Positions 1 through 12,228 of a DNA stretch of 64,000 nt are shown piece after piece. This stretch comes from Tribonema minus (taxonomy: Eukaryota > Sar > Xanthophyceae > Tribonematales > Tribonemataceae): positions 124,001 through 188,000 of the forward strand of contig JAFCMP010000004.1 of assembly GCA_017506865.1 (NCBI GenBank). The letters are read 5' to 3'. The translations under genes and the position numbers were made by a program. How positions within the stretch are numbered: the stretch's first letter is position 1; every line of letters begins with the position of its first letter. The notes under the pieces are model-generated. The model did no database searches and was not told the origin of the DNA. It saw only the letters and a list, made by a program, of their open reading frames with translations.

Positions 1-39
1 ATGTGTTTATTTAAGGGCAACGACGACTGACATCTAGAC

Positions 40-3000
40 TTATGGCAATCCTTTGCCATCCTCTGCTGCCTTTTCTTTATCTGGTCGTTTTGCTCCTCTC
101 CGGCGCTTGTGTTTAGCTCCCCCTGCACTTGCAGCTGCTCTAGCCGCTGCGGCCACATCAGAGGCCTCCTTGTGTGCGCGCTTCTTTGCAGTTTTTCTGC
201 AGTACTGCTCCTGCATGGCTGCCACTTGCGCCTTGAAGGCATCGCTATCCTGTAAGCTGACCTGTGACGTGTGAAAATATACAAAACACAACAGCATCAA
301 GACCCTTGTTACTGGAATTGCCACCACCTCAAGGAAAATTGATACAGATACTACGTTTTTACGCATGCACAGGGCCGCACTTCAGCAATGCTGCGTACAT
401 GAACATGGCATTAGGATGCTTTGCTTCAATTGGCGTTGGCGGCGTGCGTGGCGATCGCCTTGCACGAGCCATTTGTCGCTGCTTGTCGACGTACAGTCGA
501 CAGCGCGAGGCTGCTGCGCCCTGATGCACCCATCCAACACCTGTCAAAGGCGCGATGCTGTGCAATGACATGCAGCTCAAAGGAACGAAGCTGTGAGGCC
601 GATGGAGGTCTCTTGCCTCAGTGTTGACAGTACACGGATAGTTACGGTACGTGATCAGTGCTCACTACAGATGGTGGCTGCTTTGGCAGTGCGAAATGCG
701 TGGCCCTCTACAAGCTGCAGGTACCGTTTCAGCAATTATGTAAAGCGAGTCGGATTTGCTTTCTGTTGCATCACGAGCTGTGCATGTGCGATGCACTCAC
801 TGCTTCAGACCCTGAAAGGTGGCAGTGCTTAGCTCTGCATGGCCAGCTGCGTGGCAAAGCGTCATCATACACGCTCTCCGCTCCTCTCTACCATCCCAAT
901 GTGAGCGTATGCATTGCCCCCGTAGGACATCGTTGATTGATTGCTCAGGAACGGGGCTCGCTGTCTGCAGCGTTATCCCATTCACTAGTTTTGCATCTGA
1001 TTCCAATGACTTGAGGTTGATTTGCAGCAGAGTTTGCAGCTTTTGACTGCAAGAAACTGCAGTTGCCATTCAATGGTACTGTTATTGTGGCGACTATCAC
1101 TACGATCTTTTGATTCGTTTTCATCAAAGGTGCGCCTGTGGCACCGCGAACGATGGTACTTGCAGAAGCCACCACTTGAACCCAGATGTGGGTCCTTGAG
1201 TAACCGCACACACTGCACTGCAATCTTTGTCGTGGAAATAACGTGCTAGTGCCCGATGAAACCGCCCAGATTCATTCACATGATGTCATATCTGGAGAGG
1301 AAATTTGCGACAGGTGGTATCGGGCTGCACGTGTCACTACACTATAATACTTGTAGGCAAAGCCTATGGGCCTGCGAGCGAAGCTGACGTGATCTGTGCC
1401 GGCCCATAACCTCCGGTTAATCCTGCTCTGATGTTAAAGCTGGTGTGTTTCAGAATCACTACCTCATTGAAAAACTTTGAAATGATACAGCAACCAACTA
1501 CAGGTACTAGTACACTATAGTGTGGGGGACAGTCGCTTGCGGATGCTTTGTTGAGGGTGATATGGGGGGCCCGGTGAACCACCGTCCCGCTCATCAAGGA
1601 GGCGATGCTTTGCTTAGTTATATAGCCTTTCTTTCTAGCGTCAGCGCCTGGCGCCCAGTGACTCCCTCTGCTTATCTTTATGATATCGGGGTTCACGTAG
1701 ATAGCTACAATCTCCAGTTCAGGGCCCATCATGGTAAGGGCCTGCATGAACACTTTGAGATGGAGTCTGCGTGGAGCTGGGTGGCCCTAAGACGGGTCTG
1801 CCTGTGGGGGGAGAGTCTTGTAGCTTTGTTTGGTATCCCTGCTAGTATGTGGGGGACAGTCGCTTGCGGTTGCTTTGTTGGGGGTGATGTGGGGGGCGGG
1901 GTGTGGTGTGCAAGCTTTGCATGCTACATCCAAGAGTGAGAACAAGGCGACACACCTACAACATGGCATTTCCCCAGCCACAAGTGGAATATGATAAAAG
2001 TACACTATAGTTTGACAGAGTCTTGACGGATAAAGTGTTCGATTTTCCCAGTTGAGACAACGCAACAGTCCAGCTGATGCCCCGTAGACTCCCACTGACA
2101 GAATGCCTGGTGCTGCACTATATGTACAATCAAGTCCTGCTTTATGTACTGCCCAAGATAGTATGTTTGCCAAACACAGACGCAAATGATGGTTATTCAA
2201 TTTGGTATTACCCGGTCACAGTACAAACCCACCAGCCAGCCAGATGTGCATTGCACGGCATGCCTGAGCAGCACCTGGTGCCGCAGTGCTGCTTATTTCC
2301 TGGTACAGCCATGCCAGAGGCAGCGTGAAGGCATAGCACTGCAGTGCACTACTAGCAGCAGCAGTGCACTGCAGTGCACTGAGCGCAACTGGGGCGGTTG
2401 CACTGCAATGAAGCCGAACCGGACATGCACAATGCTGCCTTGGCTAAGTTATAAGAGGATTATGCTGAGGTCCAGTTACATCACCTCTCTGCATGACCTC
2501 CTCGAGTCTCCTTCATCCTTACCCTGCTTCTTCTTGCCTCCAAAGATAGCGCCTCGTCGATCACAGTGGCTCGCACAATGGTCATACATACAGCACAGGA
2601 CCGAACAGGACGGTCACTGCTGGCACCATCACCATGGCTGGAAGTGTAGCTAGTCCCACCTAGGAGCGCCAGTAGCACACGCGCGCCTTTTTACTTCGGT
2701 TAGGATCCAGGAACAGCAGTCTGAGACTCCCGATGGCCACTGCTCGAGAAGCCAGCCGCCATAGCTGCAAAGCTGATAGTCCTTCACTTTAGAGCGCTAA
2801 GCCAGAGGCATGCAGGGCTATTGCGTGTGTGTGCTTTCGCTTTGCTCGCTCTCAAACTCGAAAGTAAATTTCCCAGGAAACTTCATTTGTCGAACACAAA
2901 CAAACAAACAAACTTGGGGTCGCCTTCCGGCACATACACGCACGCGCGCGCGGCCTAGATTCTCGCTCTGCTCTGCAAGGCCAGGGGCCCTGCTGCGAGC

Positions 3001-3574
3001 TTCGCTCGCAGATCATGCTTGGTAGGGCATCACTTTCTGGCAGTGGAGCAGCAGCAAGCGGCTTCAATAAATGCATGTACAGTGGCAGAAACCAGCTTCA
3101 AAGGTCAACGCCATCAGTACGGGCTTAACTTCACGCCACATTAGTAACTGTCACTGCTAACACTCACCCAAGTTGAAATCTTTTTGCCATTAAATGACAG
3201 TTTGGCCCGCGCCAGCAGTCTAGTTTCCTGGCTGCCCTCGTCCTGTCCGGCACTCGCCGCAGCTGGTCGTGCACCTGCTGCTGCGCCACCTGCGTCACCC
3301 CGTTTTCCGGCTGCTGCATCCTTTTTGCTCTCCCGTGGAGTTGTTGCCTTCATAGTCAAGTATACCGTCCCCGCTCCCCTGTAACATGCACATCGATGGC
3401 ATGCAAAATGCAGGTGAGCAGTCATGATAACACCATGGAGGTGTACAGTTGCAACTGGCAGAACTGCGTTTCCAGATATGCATGGCGTGCATTGCAGTAC
3501 CTTTCATCACACTGCTGGTAGAATGCCCGAAGCTGGGCAAGGAAGGCCTCAGCCCCGCCCTCCAGCAGCACCAT
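40..3574 (-). CDS. SRP14: Signal recognition particle 14 kDa subunit
   Basis: SRP14 pairs with SRP9 on the Alu domain of the SRP RNA and slows elongation while the ribosome docks at the ER. Three exons are read on the minus strand: 3574-3501, 3378-3168 and 261-40. All joins keep phase and use GT-AG sites. The start reads MVLLEGGAEAFLAQL, close to the family start MVLLE..FL..L. It is followed by GTVYLTMK, then FNGKKISTWVS across the second junction (family: GKKKISTVVS), a helix with DAFKAQVAAMQEQYCRK, and a Lys/Ala-rich tail. The 145-aa size fits the family. An alanine/glycine-rich insert lies between TMK and RLLARAKLSFNGKKIST, in the variable loop. Intron 2 is about 2.9 kb, very long for so small a gene, and carries repeats. 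The next gene upstream, TRM13, is divergent. The identity is firm. Confidence 0.9.
1690..2011 (+). repeat. Dispersed repeat R1, full-length copy
   Basis: The stretch closely resembles 60586-60875 and, at its 3' half, the reverse complement of 3724-3827. Shared landmarks in order are a 'ctccagttcagggc' block, 'gtggagctgggtggcc', 'gggacagtcgct', 'gtgcaagctttg' and a 3' end with 'caagtggaatat'. A partial copy of the middle block also occurs at 1522-1580. The 12-mer GTACACTATAGT stands both at 1510-1521 and 2000-2011, perhaps marking element boundaries. No terminal inverted repeat or coding sequence is apparent. Confidence 0.7.
2338..2390. repeat. Palindromic GCACTGCAGTGC cluster
   Basis: Two nearly identical palindromes GCACTGCAGTGCACT are separated by a CAG run inside SRP14 intron 2. 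The stretch could form a hairpin; no function can be assigned. Confidence 0.5.
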
Positions 3575-3981
3575 TCGCAGCTGCGCGCACTGCCGTAGCA
3601 AGCGCTGTTGCACGCCTTATACGGCCTGTCTCCAGGGCATCAACATCCTGTCGGCAGCTAGCTTCTCTTCTTCCACACACACCTTACACTTCAAGTACTT
3701 GAAATGAAGTTGGAGAAGTTCGAGGGTACTTTTATTATATTCCACTTGTGGCTGTGGAAATGCCATGTTGTAGGTGTGTCGCCTTGTTTTCACTCTTGGG
3801 TGTAGCATGTCAAGCTTGCACGCCGCGAGTGTACCATCCCCGCCCATTCGCAGTCATGGTCAGCAAGTAGAAGCTGTGACGAAAGTTTGGAGCAGCACGT
3901 CTATCCTCGAGCACGCCTAACAATCACAGGGTCGGATTGCGACCCTTTCTGCAGCTGAACACACAGCTCGTTTGAGCGCAG
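3575..3981. promoter_or_regulatory. Bidirectional SRP14/TRM13 intergenic region
   Basis: 407 bp separate the SRP14 start codon (minus) from the TRM13 start codon (plus), so both promoters must sit here or overlap. Much of it (3724-3827) is an inverted copy of repeat R1, so a repeat has settled in or contributes to the shared promoter. No TATA box stands out. Confidence 0.5.
3724..3827 (-). repeat. Dispersed repeat R1, 3' fragment, inverted
   Basis: On the minus strand this matches 1913-2001 closely, including 'ccacaagtggaatat' and 'gcgacacacctacaacatgg'. It lies in the intergenic space between two divergent housekeeping genes. Confidence 0.7.
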
Positions 3982-6139
3982 ATGGATCACGATCAGCAGG
4001 AGCCACGAATCTGTGAGCAGCCTCACCTAGAGGCACAGCCAACTGGTGGTACACCACCAGCCGAAGGCAACGTCAAACCCCTGCGGATCAGCAAGAAGGC
4101 TCAGAGAAAGCTGGCCAAAAAGGACGCAGGGCAGGACTCTCAGGGCACCGGCGACTGGGATGGCTGCAGAATGTGGGTCACCAGGAAAAACCGCTACTGC
4201 AGCCAGCCCAGGAAGCGCGACGCGCAGTACTGTGGCCTGCACCAGCAGGAAGTCTTCGATGCAGAGTCTAGAATTCCTTGCCCGGTCGACGCAACCCACA
4301 GCATCGACAAGGCCAACCTCCAATGGCACCTGAAGATCTGTACCTTTACGAAAACAGCGAGTGATGTTGCTTCCCAGGTCTTCTACAGCAAGGGCATCAA
4401 CAGCGGCCCTCCACTAGCAGGCTCACCGATAGCAGCCGCAGCAGATGTTGCTGCTCCAAATGGCTCTGCTTTTGTGGATCCTGCCTCCGACCCTACTGCA
4501 GCAGACGAAGCCCCAGTTATCGATGCGTCTGCGGTGTGGCGAATGGCCAAAGCCAGCGGCGGCGACATTGGCGGCGAATACCTCTCCGACCTGATAGCGA
4601 GAATCGAGCGCGCCTATGAGGAGCACGTTGGCAGTATCTCTGCACTTCAACTCAGCCCGCCGGAGTGTGAGCCACTGAAGGAGGCTGCGGACGCGGTGAA
4701 GATGGACCTCAAGCGCATGCGCCACATAGTGCAGCAGTCCAGCATCATCGGGCACATGCAGCGGAGGGGGATGGTGCAGCCGGAGCACTGCTACATTGAG
4801 ATGGGCGCAGGTGAGACTGACTGCTGTCCTCATGAGGTGGTATGAGTTTCGTCTGCTGTTGTACTCAATGCTTGGACTTCCATGCAACTGTGCCAGTCTT
4901 GCTGGGCGCTCCTTGGCCCAGTCGCACAGCTTCAGCGGTAGCCATGACATAATTAGATTACCCCATTCTTTATGTTGCTGCATAAGCACGCTCAGTTGGC
5001 GCGCTCACACCAGACTGTGAATCATTTCAGCAGTAACATGCTGCACTGCTCTACGTGCAGAGCACTGCTTGAGTCGCACACCCGACTCCCTTCCGCAGTC
5101 ACCAGCATGATGTCAGTCATATGTTGAACGCATAACACGCACCTATACCTACCCATACCCCCTATGTGCATACCCCAATGCTCTCTTCAAAGGCCGCGGA
5201 CTCCTGGGCCTCGCCCTGGGCCTCACCTACCCCGACTCCGACATCCTCCTTGTGGATGGCGCCAAGCCACGTAACGCCGGCGACAAGGGGCTGCGCGCTA
5301 AAGGCAACCCCCCCTTCCGCGCAAAAGTCGACATCCGAGACCTTGACGCTGGCAAGCTGCCGCTGCCGCAGGGCAAGCGCGTCGTCATCGTGGCCAAGCA
5401 CCTGTGTGGCGTAGGAACAGATCTTGCGCTGCGCGCCGCGCTTACGCTGGCGCCTGCAGCAGCGCTCAACGGCCAAGCGAGGGACCACAGCGGCGGCGGC
5501 GGCGGCAGCGGCGCCAGTGATTGCGGCGGCGCCAGCAATTGCGGCGGCGGCAGCGGCAGCCGCGCCAGTGATTGCGGCAGCGGCAGCGGCAGCAGATTTG
5601 CGGCAGCGCACGGTCTCGCGGGCGTCGCGATAGCCACATGCTGCCACCACTGCGTCAACCTCACGGACTACGTGGGGCGCGCGTTTGCTGAGCGCTGCGG
5701 CTTTGACAAGCGCGATTTCGCCGCCATTGGCCGACTCGGCGGCTGGGCCACTACATTTGGCCCGGAAGGTGGCGGTCGCAGGCCTGGCAGCAGCAGCGGC
5801 GGCGGCGCTGCGCAGCGCGAAGGTGGCGGTGGCGATGGCGATGGCGATGGCGATGGCGATGGCGGCAATGAGCACAGCGCGAGCGATAGCGGCATAGGGT
5901 GTGAGGGGGGGGGGGCTGTGCGTACCGACGCTGAGCGGCGAGAGATTGGTCGCAAGTCTAAGGCGCTCATTGACTGGGGGCGCAAGGAGTATTTGGAAGG
6001 CCTGGGTATGGAGGCGGAGCTGGTGTACTTTTGCGACCGCGCGTTTTCCCCCGAAAACTGCCTGCTGCTGGCGTGGTTGCCAGGTGTGAGCCCCGAACAT
6101 TGCGGCAGCGGCACTGCTACCGCTTCATGTGGCTCTTGA
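3982..6139 (+). CDS. TRM13: tRNA 2'-O-methyltransferase TRM13
   Basis: TRM13 methylates the ribose at position 4 of certain tRNAs using S-adenosylmethionine. Two exons, 3982-4810 and 5193-6139, join in phase through the SAM motif (IEMGAG|RGLLGLALG) and give 591 aa. Visible parts: a CCCH finger (Cys62, Cys73, Cys84, His87), a CHHC U11-48K-type finger (Cys100, His106, His116, Cys120), the SAM motif near 273-281, VIVAKHLCGVGTDLALR, then ATCCHHCVNL, and a C-terminal IDWGRKEYLEGLG with FSPENCLLLAWLP. This is the full TRM13 order. Two low-complexity inserts are unusual: a Gly/Ser/Ala/Cys-rich block (about 5490-5600) and a GDGD run (5831-5863), both inside the catalytic domain. The last residues after LAWLPG read through a possible donor (GTGTGAG at about 6083), so the extreme C-terminus could differ. 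Confidence 0.92.
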
Positions 6140-7041
6140 GATAATGATATGGTAATATCATTTAAACCATGTGCTGTATTGGTATTTGTTTCTTCAAGAT
6201 GGTGTTGAAGTGCTGCATTGCCTGCTGCTGCGAGAAGGCATCAGGCAGTAAACGGCCGCTGGCACTATGGTTCTGCTGGCACCACAATGGTTGACAACTT
6301 CAACGTACATGTGTAGGGTGCATGTGTGCTGTGCTCAATTCTCATTTGCGCAGCAATGACTCATTGCGATGCACACCGTAGACCTGGAACTCCAGAGCTG
6401 TGAGAGCCCCCTGAGAGATCAGCGCGGGTGACGACACTTAATGTCGAACAGGTATCAAGATGCGTTGCATCACTTCCATTCAGGTACCGGGATGCGTTGC
6501 ATTGGCAATGCCTGGGCACACAGTCGTGAATGTGGCGTAGTGACATTGCAAGCATAAGGAAGCAATGGCAGCAGCTGTACCTGTTTCCCTTGCAATCGTT
6601 GCTGTGCTATTTCTCAATGGTCTGCATGCATAGCAACAGCTCTACGGCATCAAGCAACTGTGCATCTTCGACCAATAATGCATGCGGCAGTGCTGGCTTT
6701 CTGACGCGCACACGCTCATTGCACCATGCAAGCTGGGGGAGCGGAGCACCAGGATGAAAAACATTCATTCCAGTACAAATACAATCGCGTAGTCATTACA
6801 GTTGATGTGTGTTGCGCAAAGCGCCTCTGTATGCAGCGCTGCCATATGTGCCTTGTACGACTGCGCACAATGAGGATCATGTGCGAAGAATATATCCTCC
6901 CTGTTGCAAAAACTGCTGTAAGCGCGCCTCAGGGCAAGATGCGCTACTGCCTGTGATGGTGTGCCAGATGCCTGTTGTATGTTGCAGCCTGGCGATCATG
7001 TGTCGACACTATGTGTCTCAGCGCGATTGCTACAGCAGCAC
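6140..7041. other. Intergenic region between convergent TRM13 and KEA
   Basis: About 0.9 kb holding the 3' ends of two converging genes. Open frames here are short and unlike any family; I see no gene, RNA or clear repeat. An ATAATGATATGGTAATATCAT stretch just after the TRM13 stop is AT-rich and partly palindromic and may belong to 3'-end formation. Confidence 0.4.
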
Positions 7042-10000
7042 TCAGTCTACGAGCGGTGCAGCACCAGCAGCGGCAGCGGCGGGCTCCTGCTCTGTCTGGC
7101 CAACGATGTCGACAATTTCGCCAATCTCAATCCGCCCCATTTCGCCCACGGCTGCGCCGTCGAGATCTGCCTCTGAGTAGCCGTCGTCCTGCGCGAAGCA
7201 ATCCCACAACAGAACGCAATAAAGGAGTTCAGCTCAAACTTCAACTTTGAAGCTGATGATGCTGCATCCATGCAAGTGAGCAATCACGGCGAAAGAAATC
7301 GGTCCTCGGACTTCAATTGTGAAGTTGGTGAAACCGCGTGTGAGTAACCACAGCGGGGTCGCCTGCCGACCAATCAACAATGAGGAGCGGACCATCAGCG
7401 CTGGTCAGACGCATATCAGTCACAACACCAAAAAAGTACTTGCTGCAGTGCTCAGCAGCACAACATGCATCAGCGCTCAGCAGCAGTTCACCACGCAGTC
7501 AGCGCACCCAGCACCGGCGCCACACCAGTCACAGACACACACGACACGCACTGCAGCAGTGCTCATCAGTGCGTGTCAGCGGTCCGCAGCAAAAAACGCA
7601 TCAGCGCTCCCCCTCGCCAGAGCGGCACCAGTAACAATACGACCCCCTTGTTGCAGCAGCGCTCATCATCATAGGTCAGCGCTCGGCAACAACACGACCC
7701 TCTTGCTGGAGCAGCGCTCATCATTATAGGTCAGTGATCAGCAGCCTTTTAACACAGAGTCAGCGAGCCCAGCACCTGTGCCGAACCAGTCACAATACAG
7801 CAGTGCTCGTCATTATACGTCAGCGCTCGGTAGCACGAAATGCGACAGCAGCAGCAGCAGCGCCCCCCCTCGCCTGCGCGGACCAGTGACAACACAATAC
7901 GTCCACCTTGCTGCAGCAGTCTCATCATTATACCGCAGCGCTCATCATCATAAATTAGCGCTGAGCATTACAAAAGCATCACAAAACGCGTCACCGCTCC
8001 CCCTCACCTGCACTGACCAGTCCGGCAGCAGGCAGACCGTCACCCCCAGATCCTCCTCCGTGATGTCCTCCAGGTGCAGCGACGACACCCCCTGCGTCAC
8101 CTGCACCCCCGCCTCCTCTATCACGCGCGCCGGTATGAGCCCCGAGGCCACAAAGTTGCTCGGCGCCAGCTGCTCCGCTGAGAATTTGGCGGAGAATTCG
8201 CGCTTGATGCCACCCGCCTGCGAGAGGCGCGCGAGCGTCTGGCGCAGCTCCACCTTGGCCGCCTGGATGTCGTACGTGCGCGGCACGCCAAAAGACTCAA
8301 GGAGCTCCGAGCCGAGGCGAATGGAGATCTCGCTGAGATCGGAGACGACGGCTGTCGCGCCCTCCTCTTGCAGCCGCCAGTACTGCTCGTAGTCGGTGGC
8401 GCGCGTGAAGATGGGGGTGAGCGGGTAGGCTGCGCGCAGCCGCTCGACGGCGCTGACGGCGAGGTCGTGGTTGGAGTAGGTCACGACCAGCGCCTTGGGG
8501 TTGTTGATGCCGGCCGTTTCAATTACCTTGGGCTGCGAGCCGTCGCCGTAGTATACGGGGTACCCTTTCTGCGAGATGATGGAGAGTCAGCAGTTGAAGT
8601 TGCGGATGCATGTGAGGTGATGGTCCATTGAGTGTACTTCAAAGGTGATACATCTTCAAACAGCTAATGAAGAGTTGGCAGTTGAAGTTGTGGACAGAGC
8701 TTGCGGTGGCGGTGGTGAATGGCTGCAGCCCTCCGTTGGAATGTGTAGTCAAGTAACACAGTCAAGTGGATACCATTGCCTGCTGTTATACATTGCACAA
8801 TGCGCAGTGTCCTTGCGCTGGAGCGTCATCAATGAGTATGTCTTCAGTACTTGAAGTATGCTGAAGCATGATCGAGAGCCTGAGCTAAGGCTGTGTGATG
8901 TTGACAGAGGTGCACATGAGCTCCTTGAAGCCAGCAATCGTACGTGAAGTATAACAATAGTAAGAGAGATCAATCGACTAGCCACACATCGCATAGTGCA
9001 CCCTCTACTGCATCGGCAGGGGCCAATGCTGCCCCTCTCCCCCGCTTTCCCCGCCTATTGACTAGCTCGATTGTTACGCTTGCAATATAGCATCCATTGA
9101 GACAGACATGCACGTGAAGGAACAGTGTGTTTGCAATGCGTCAGCGCCATAATCAGCGGCCGTCTTTGTCATCAGTTGTCATACTGCTAGCAGTTTCGTC
9201 AGGTCTGTACATGGGGGCAGGTATGCATGTATGCGCGACGCACCTTGCGGCTCTCGCTCACGCGCTTCGGGTTCAGATCGAACGCAATGAACTTGGCGTT
9301 GTTCAGCGCGTTGCTGACTGTCGGTGAAGATATCAGGCTCCCCACTATCTGCCCCACGGGACCAAACCCACAGATGACCACCATATCTCGTCCCTCAACA
9401 CCTTCCGGATTGTCCTCCTCTGCAGATTTGACGCCATTCTGCTCATCTAACTCATCGAGATATGCGCCCAGGCGGTCTCCTGCTTCTGCTAAAACTGGCG
9501 TTAGCGCCATGGAAAGCACCACCGTACTGGCGAGAAACGGGGGGGGAGGGGGGGGGGGGGTAGCAGTGGGTGAAGTCAGGGGAGAGTCACTGACAGCAGG
9601 GAAGCATAGCTCAGCTCAGTGAAGTTCAACAGCGTCCATCAGACTGTTGGCGTACTTCAATGGCAGCAGCAGTGCAGGTGGTCGAAAAAAGGTAGGTGGG
9701 CGCAGACGTATGCAGTTGCAGTGGAGTCGCTATGCTTTGACAAGTAATCATGTGAGTGCCACTCTCAAAACATTGAACAGCAGTCCCCTTTCTGGCTGAT
9801 CAAGCCTTTCAAGAGCTTTGACCAGGTATCAATAGCATGATATTGCCGCCCCATTATTTAGCCAAAGGAGTCATTGAAAGCCGCCAAATGCAATGATGCC
9901 AGCATAGGTGAAATGTAGCTGCCAGTTCTGCGAAGTATGAAGTTGATTATGGGCAAGTCACTGCTACTTGAAGAAGCACCACCGCAGAACTCACCCCACG

Positions 10001-12228
10001 AGCAGCTTGTCGAGCGTCATCGGCAGCACATTAAGCTTCTGTGCGAGCGTCAGCACGACAAATGCAAACTCCCCCCCGCCGCTCAGGATACTCCCCACCC
10101 TCACCGACTCCCCCTTGGTCAGGCCGAACAAGGGGCACACCAGGCTGGTGATGACCCCCTTGATGAGCAACAGACCCCCCAGCAGGCCTATGACCGTGGG
10201 CCACTGCTCCAGTAATAGCCCCGGGTCAACTGACGCGCCTGTTGTCATGAAGAACAGTCCCAGGAGCAGTCCGCGGAATGGCGCAATGTCGGCCTCCACC
10301 TGCAAGCAAACACAATGCAGCAGAACATGAACAAGTGCAATACAAGGCTATGCGTGCATGCGCACACTTGCTTGCCGTTGTTGGCAGTAGTGGTTGTTGT
10401 AGCTATCCAGTGTGTTGTGAAGTAGGCGCCAAATAACCTCAAGGATGTTGCCAGCATCGCAGCAACAGCCGGGACATGGCACACGATCATAGGCTTCATT
10501 GTGACAAATGCTCTCGGCGCTGATGCGTGCTGACAAACAATAGAATTACAGCAAACACCTGCACGACGCACAGACACGCACACGTGCACACAACAACACA
10601 CATCTTAACTCACCTGCATGCGGTAGTTGGTCTCCGCCAGCAGCGTGCCCGCAATAAACGCCCCCAGCGTACTGCTCAGCCCCAGCGAGTCCGTCAGCTC
10701 CCCAATGCCAATCGCCACCAGCAAGCACAGCGCGACAAATGTCTCCGTGCTGCGCGCCGCGGCCACGGCCTCAAACAGCCGCCGCAGTATCACGCGCCCC
10801 AGCACGAGAATGCCCGCGAGTCCGCCTATCGCCTTAACGGCGGTGAGCGCGAGCATGCTGGCCTGCAGGCCCAGGGGCACGTCGCGCTGCTGGTTTTCGA
10901 TGATGGGCAGCAGCACCAGCAGCGGCACCACGGCTATGTCTTGGAGGAGGAGGACGCCCAGGGTGGCCTGGCCCGCGCGCCCGCGCAGCAGGCCTTTCTC
11001 CTGCAGGATCTTCAGCACAAAGGCGCTGCTGCTCAGGCTGCGGAGGATGGGGAGGATGGGGGAAGAGTTGTGGTTCCTCTCAGTGTTCAGCATGCGCAGC
11101 GTGAAGGGGTGGTCGTGCGCGTGGAGACGTAGCGATGCAGCTGGAATGGCGCTGTGTACAGTGAGGTGAACGCTGACAGTTGCAATCTTGGAGTAGGGAA
11201 CTGCTAATAGCAGCCCGACTGACATGACAGCAAGGAACATGTCCACATGTTGCCTGACACACACCCCCATTGTCATAAGCAGCATGTCATATGTGTCAGA
11301 TGGCATGGGCCTACTGTGCTGCCAGCGGTTGCCAACAATATGCTGTGCAGATGCTTGTTCGTCCACAGCAAAGCGCATGCAGGAAGCTGGGCTCGTACTG
11401 CAGGCTTTGCAACCGTCAGCGCCGACACACGTGCTGCAAGCAAGAGCATTGCCAGAATGAAAAGTGTCAGACGCATGGCACATACCTGAGCGCAGCCCCA
11501 ATGACCACAGCTTCGTCCAACCTGCTGATGTTCACCAGGGCATCTGGAGATTTAAACACCAGCTCCAGCAGCTGCACGCCGCCAACGAAAGGGAAAGCTC
11601 CGAAGGCTGCCGTGCACAGCAGCACCTGCAACGTTCCCAGGCCGAATGCATACTTCCCCAGCGCCTTGAGCCTATCTAAGCTGAGCTCGAGCCCCTGCTC
11701 GAACAACAGGAATGTGATGCCAAGCTCGCCAAGCGCATTGAGATCTCGTAAGTCTTTGATGGCGCCCACGCCCTTGGGCCCTAGGATCAGCCCCGCTGCC
11801 AGAAAGCCCAGCACCGGGCTGAGGTTGAATCGTTTGGCTATAGGGACGATGGCCACTGTAGCTGCTAAGAACTTCAGAGCATCCGTCCCCAAAGCTGCCA
11901 TGCCTGTTACGTCGCCCTCCAGCCCCGACATGCGGAGCGCAGAGGATCCACCACGATGAGCATGGCTCCTGAAAGTGTCCACTGCACGACCTGCTGTCCA
12001 CATGTGGAGCGCAGAGGATCCACCACGGTGAACATGGCTTCTAACAGTTTCCACTGCACGAGCTGCTTTCCACGTAGCTTCGCCATTACCGCGATGTTGG
12101 CTACTGATGCGGCGCTGATGATGACAGCAACATCTGCGCAAGCCAGAAAAAGGAGCCACCAGAAGCGCCCCGGCGCCGCGCAATACCAGGCATGGCAGCA
12201 GAGCTGCACACACCACAGGCCTGCGCAT
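7042..12228 (-). CDS. KEA: Plastid-type K+/H+ antiporter with KTN/RCK domain
   Basis: A CPA2-family potassium/proton exchanger with a C-terminal NAD-binding TrkA-N (KTN) domain, like plant KEA1-3 and bacterial KefB/C, expected to set ion and pH balance across a plastid membrane. Six exons (12228-11486, 11037-10614, 10299-9995, 9526-9244, 8568-8008, 7188-7042) close in phase and encode 820 aa. The N-terminus MRRPVVCAALLPCLVL...GALLVAPF looks like a signal peptide with an ASAFAP-like end. The membrane part runs from about residue 100 to 490 with LGFLAAGLILGPKG, LLLQDIAVVPLLVLLP (the QD pair typical of KefC/KEA) and FFMTTGASVDP. The Rossmann motif GFGPVG is near 540, followed by the KTN fold. 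The last exon is acidic (DDGYSEADLDG) and ends in an Ala run. A 24-aa tandem repeat sits in the presequence region. The sub-branch of KEA is not resolved. Confidence 0.9.
7430..8007. repeat. Degenerate tandem array in KEA intron 5
   Basis: The intron next to the exon ending at 8008 is filled with imperfect copies of 'cagcgctcatcatcata' and of a block resembling the exon/intron junction itself ('cgctccccctcacctg...gaccag'). Copies of the junction-like block occur near 7600-7632 and 7858-7892. The array looks like local duplication of the splice-donor region followed by divergence. Confidence 0.6.
11929..12072 (-). repeat. 72-bp tandem duplication in KEA exon 1
   Basis: 11929-12000 and 12001-12072 are two 72-bp copies differing at roughly a dozen positions. 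They encode a 24-residue repeat with the core HRGGSSALHM / HRGGSSALRM, placed between the plastid presequence and the first membrane helix. The frame is kept. Confidence 0.85.

Larger units (their letters stand above)
262..3167 (-). other. Long SRP14 intron 2
   Basis: This 2.9-kb intron has a clean donor (GTGAGT at 3167-3162) and acceptor (CACAG at 266-262, minus strand). I see no convincing coding exon in it. It holds a full and a partial copy of the dispersed repeat R1 (1510-2011), a GCACTGCAGTGC palindrome cluster (about 2338-2390) and Ala/Arg-rich stretches that only look open by chance. Confidence 0.6.

Noticed and set aside
3617-3847. Minus-strand frame just upstream of SRP14 (LELLQLHFKYLKCKVCVEEE)
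   Set aside because: It runs into an in-frame TAA before the SRP14 start and most of it is an inverted R1 repeat fragment; the SRP14 ATG at 3574 matches the family start by itself.
5162-6100. 312-codon minus-strand frame rich in alanine
   Set aside because: Antisense shadow of TRM13 exon 2, produced by GGC/GCC repeats.
7430-8007. CRISPR-like array
   Set aside because: Units are degenerate and unevenly spaced and lie in a eukaryotic intron; no spacers of constant length.
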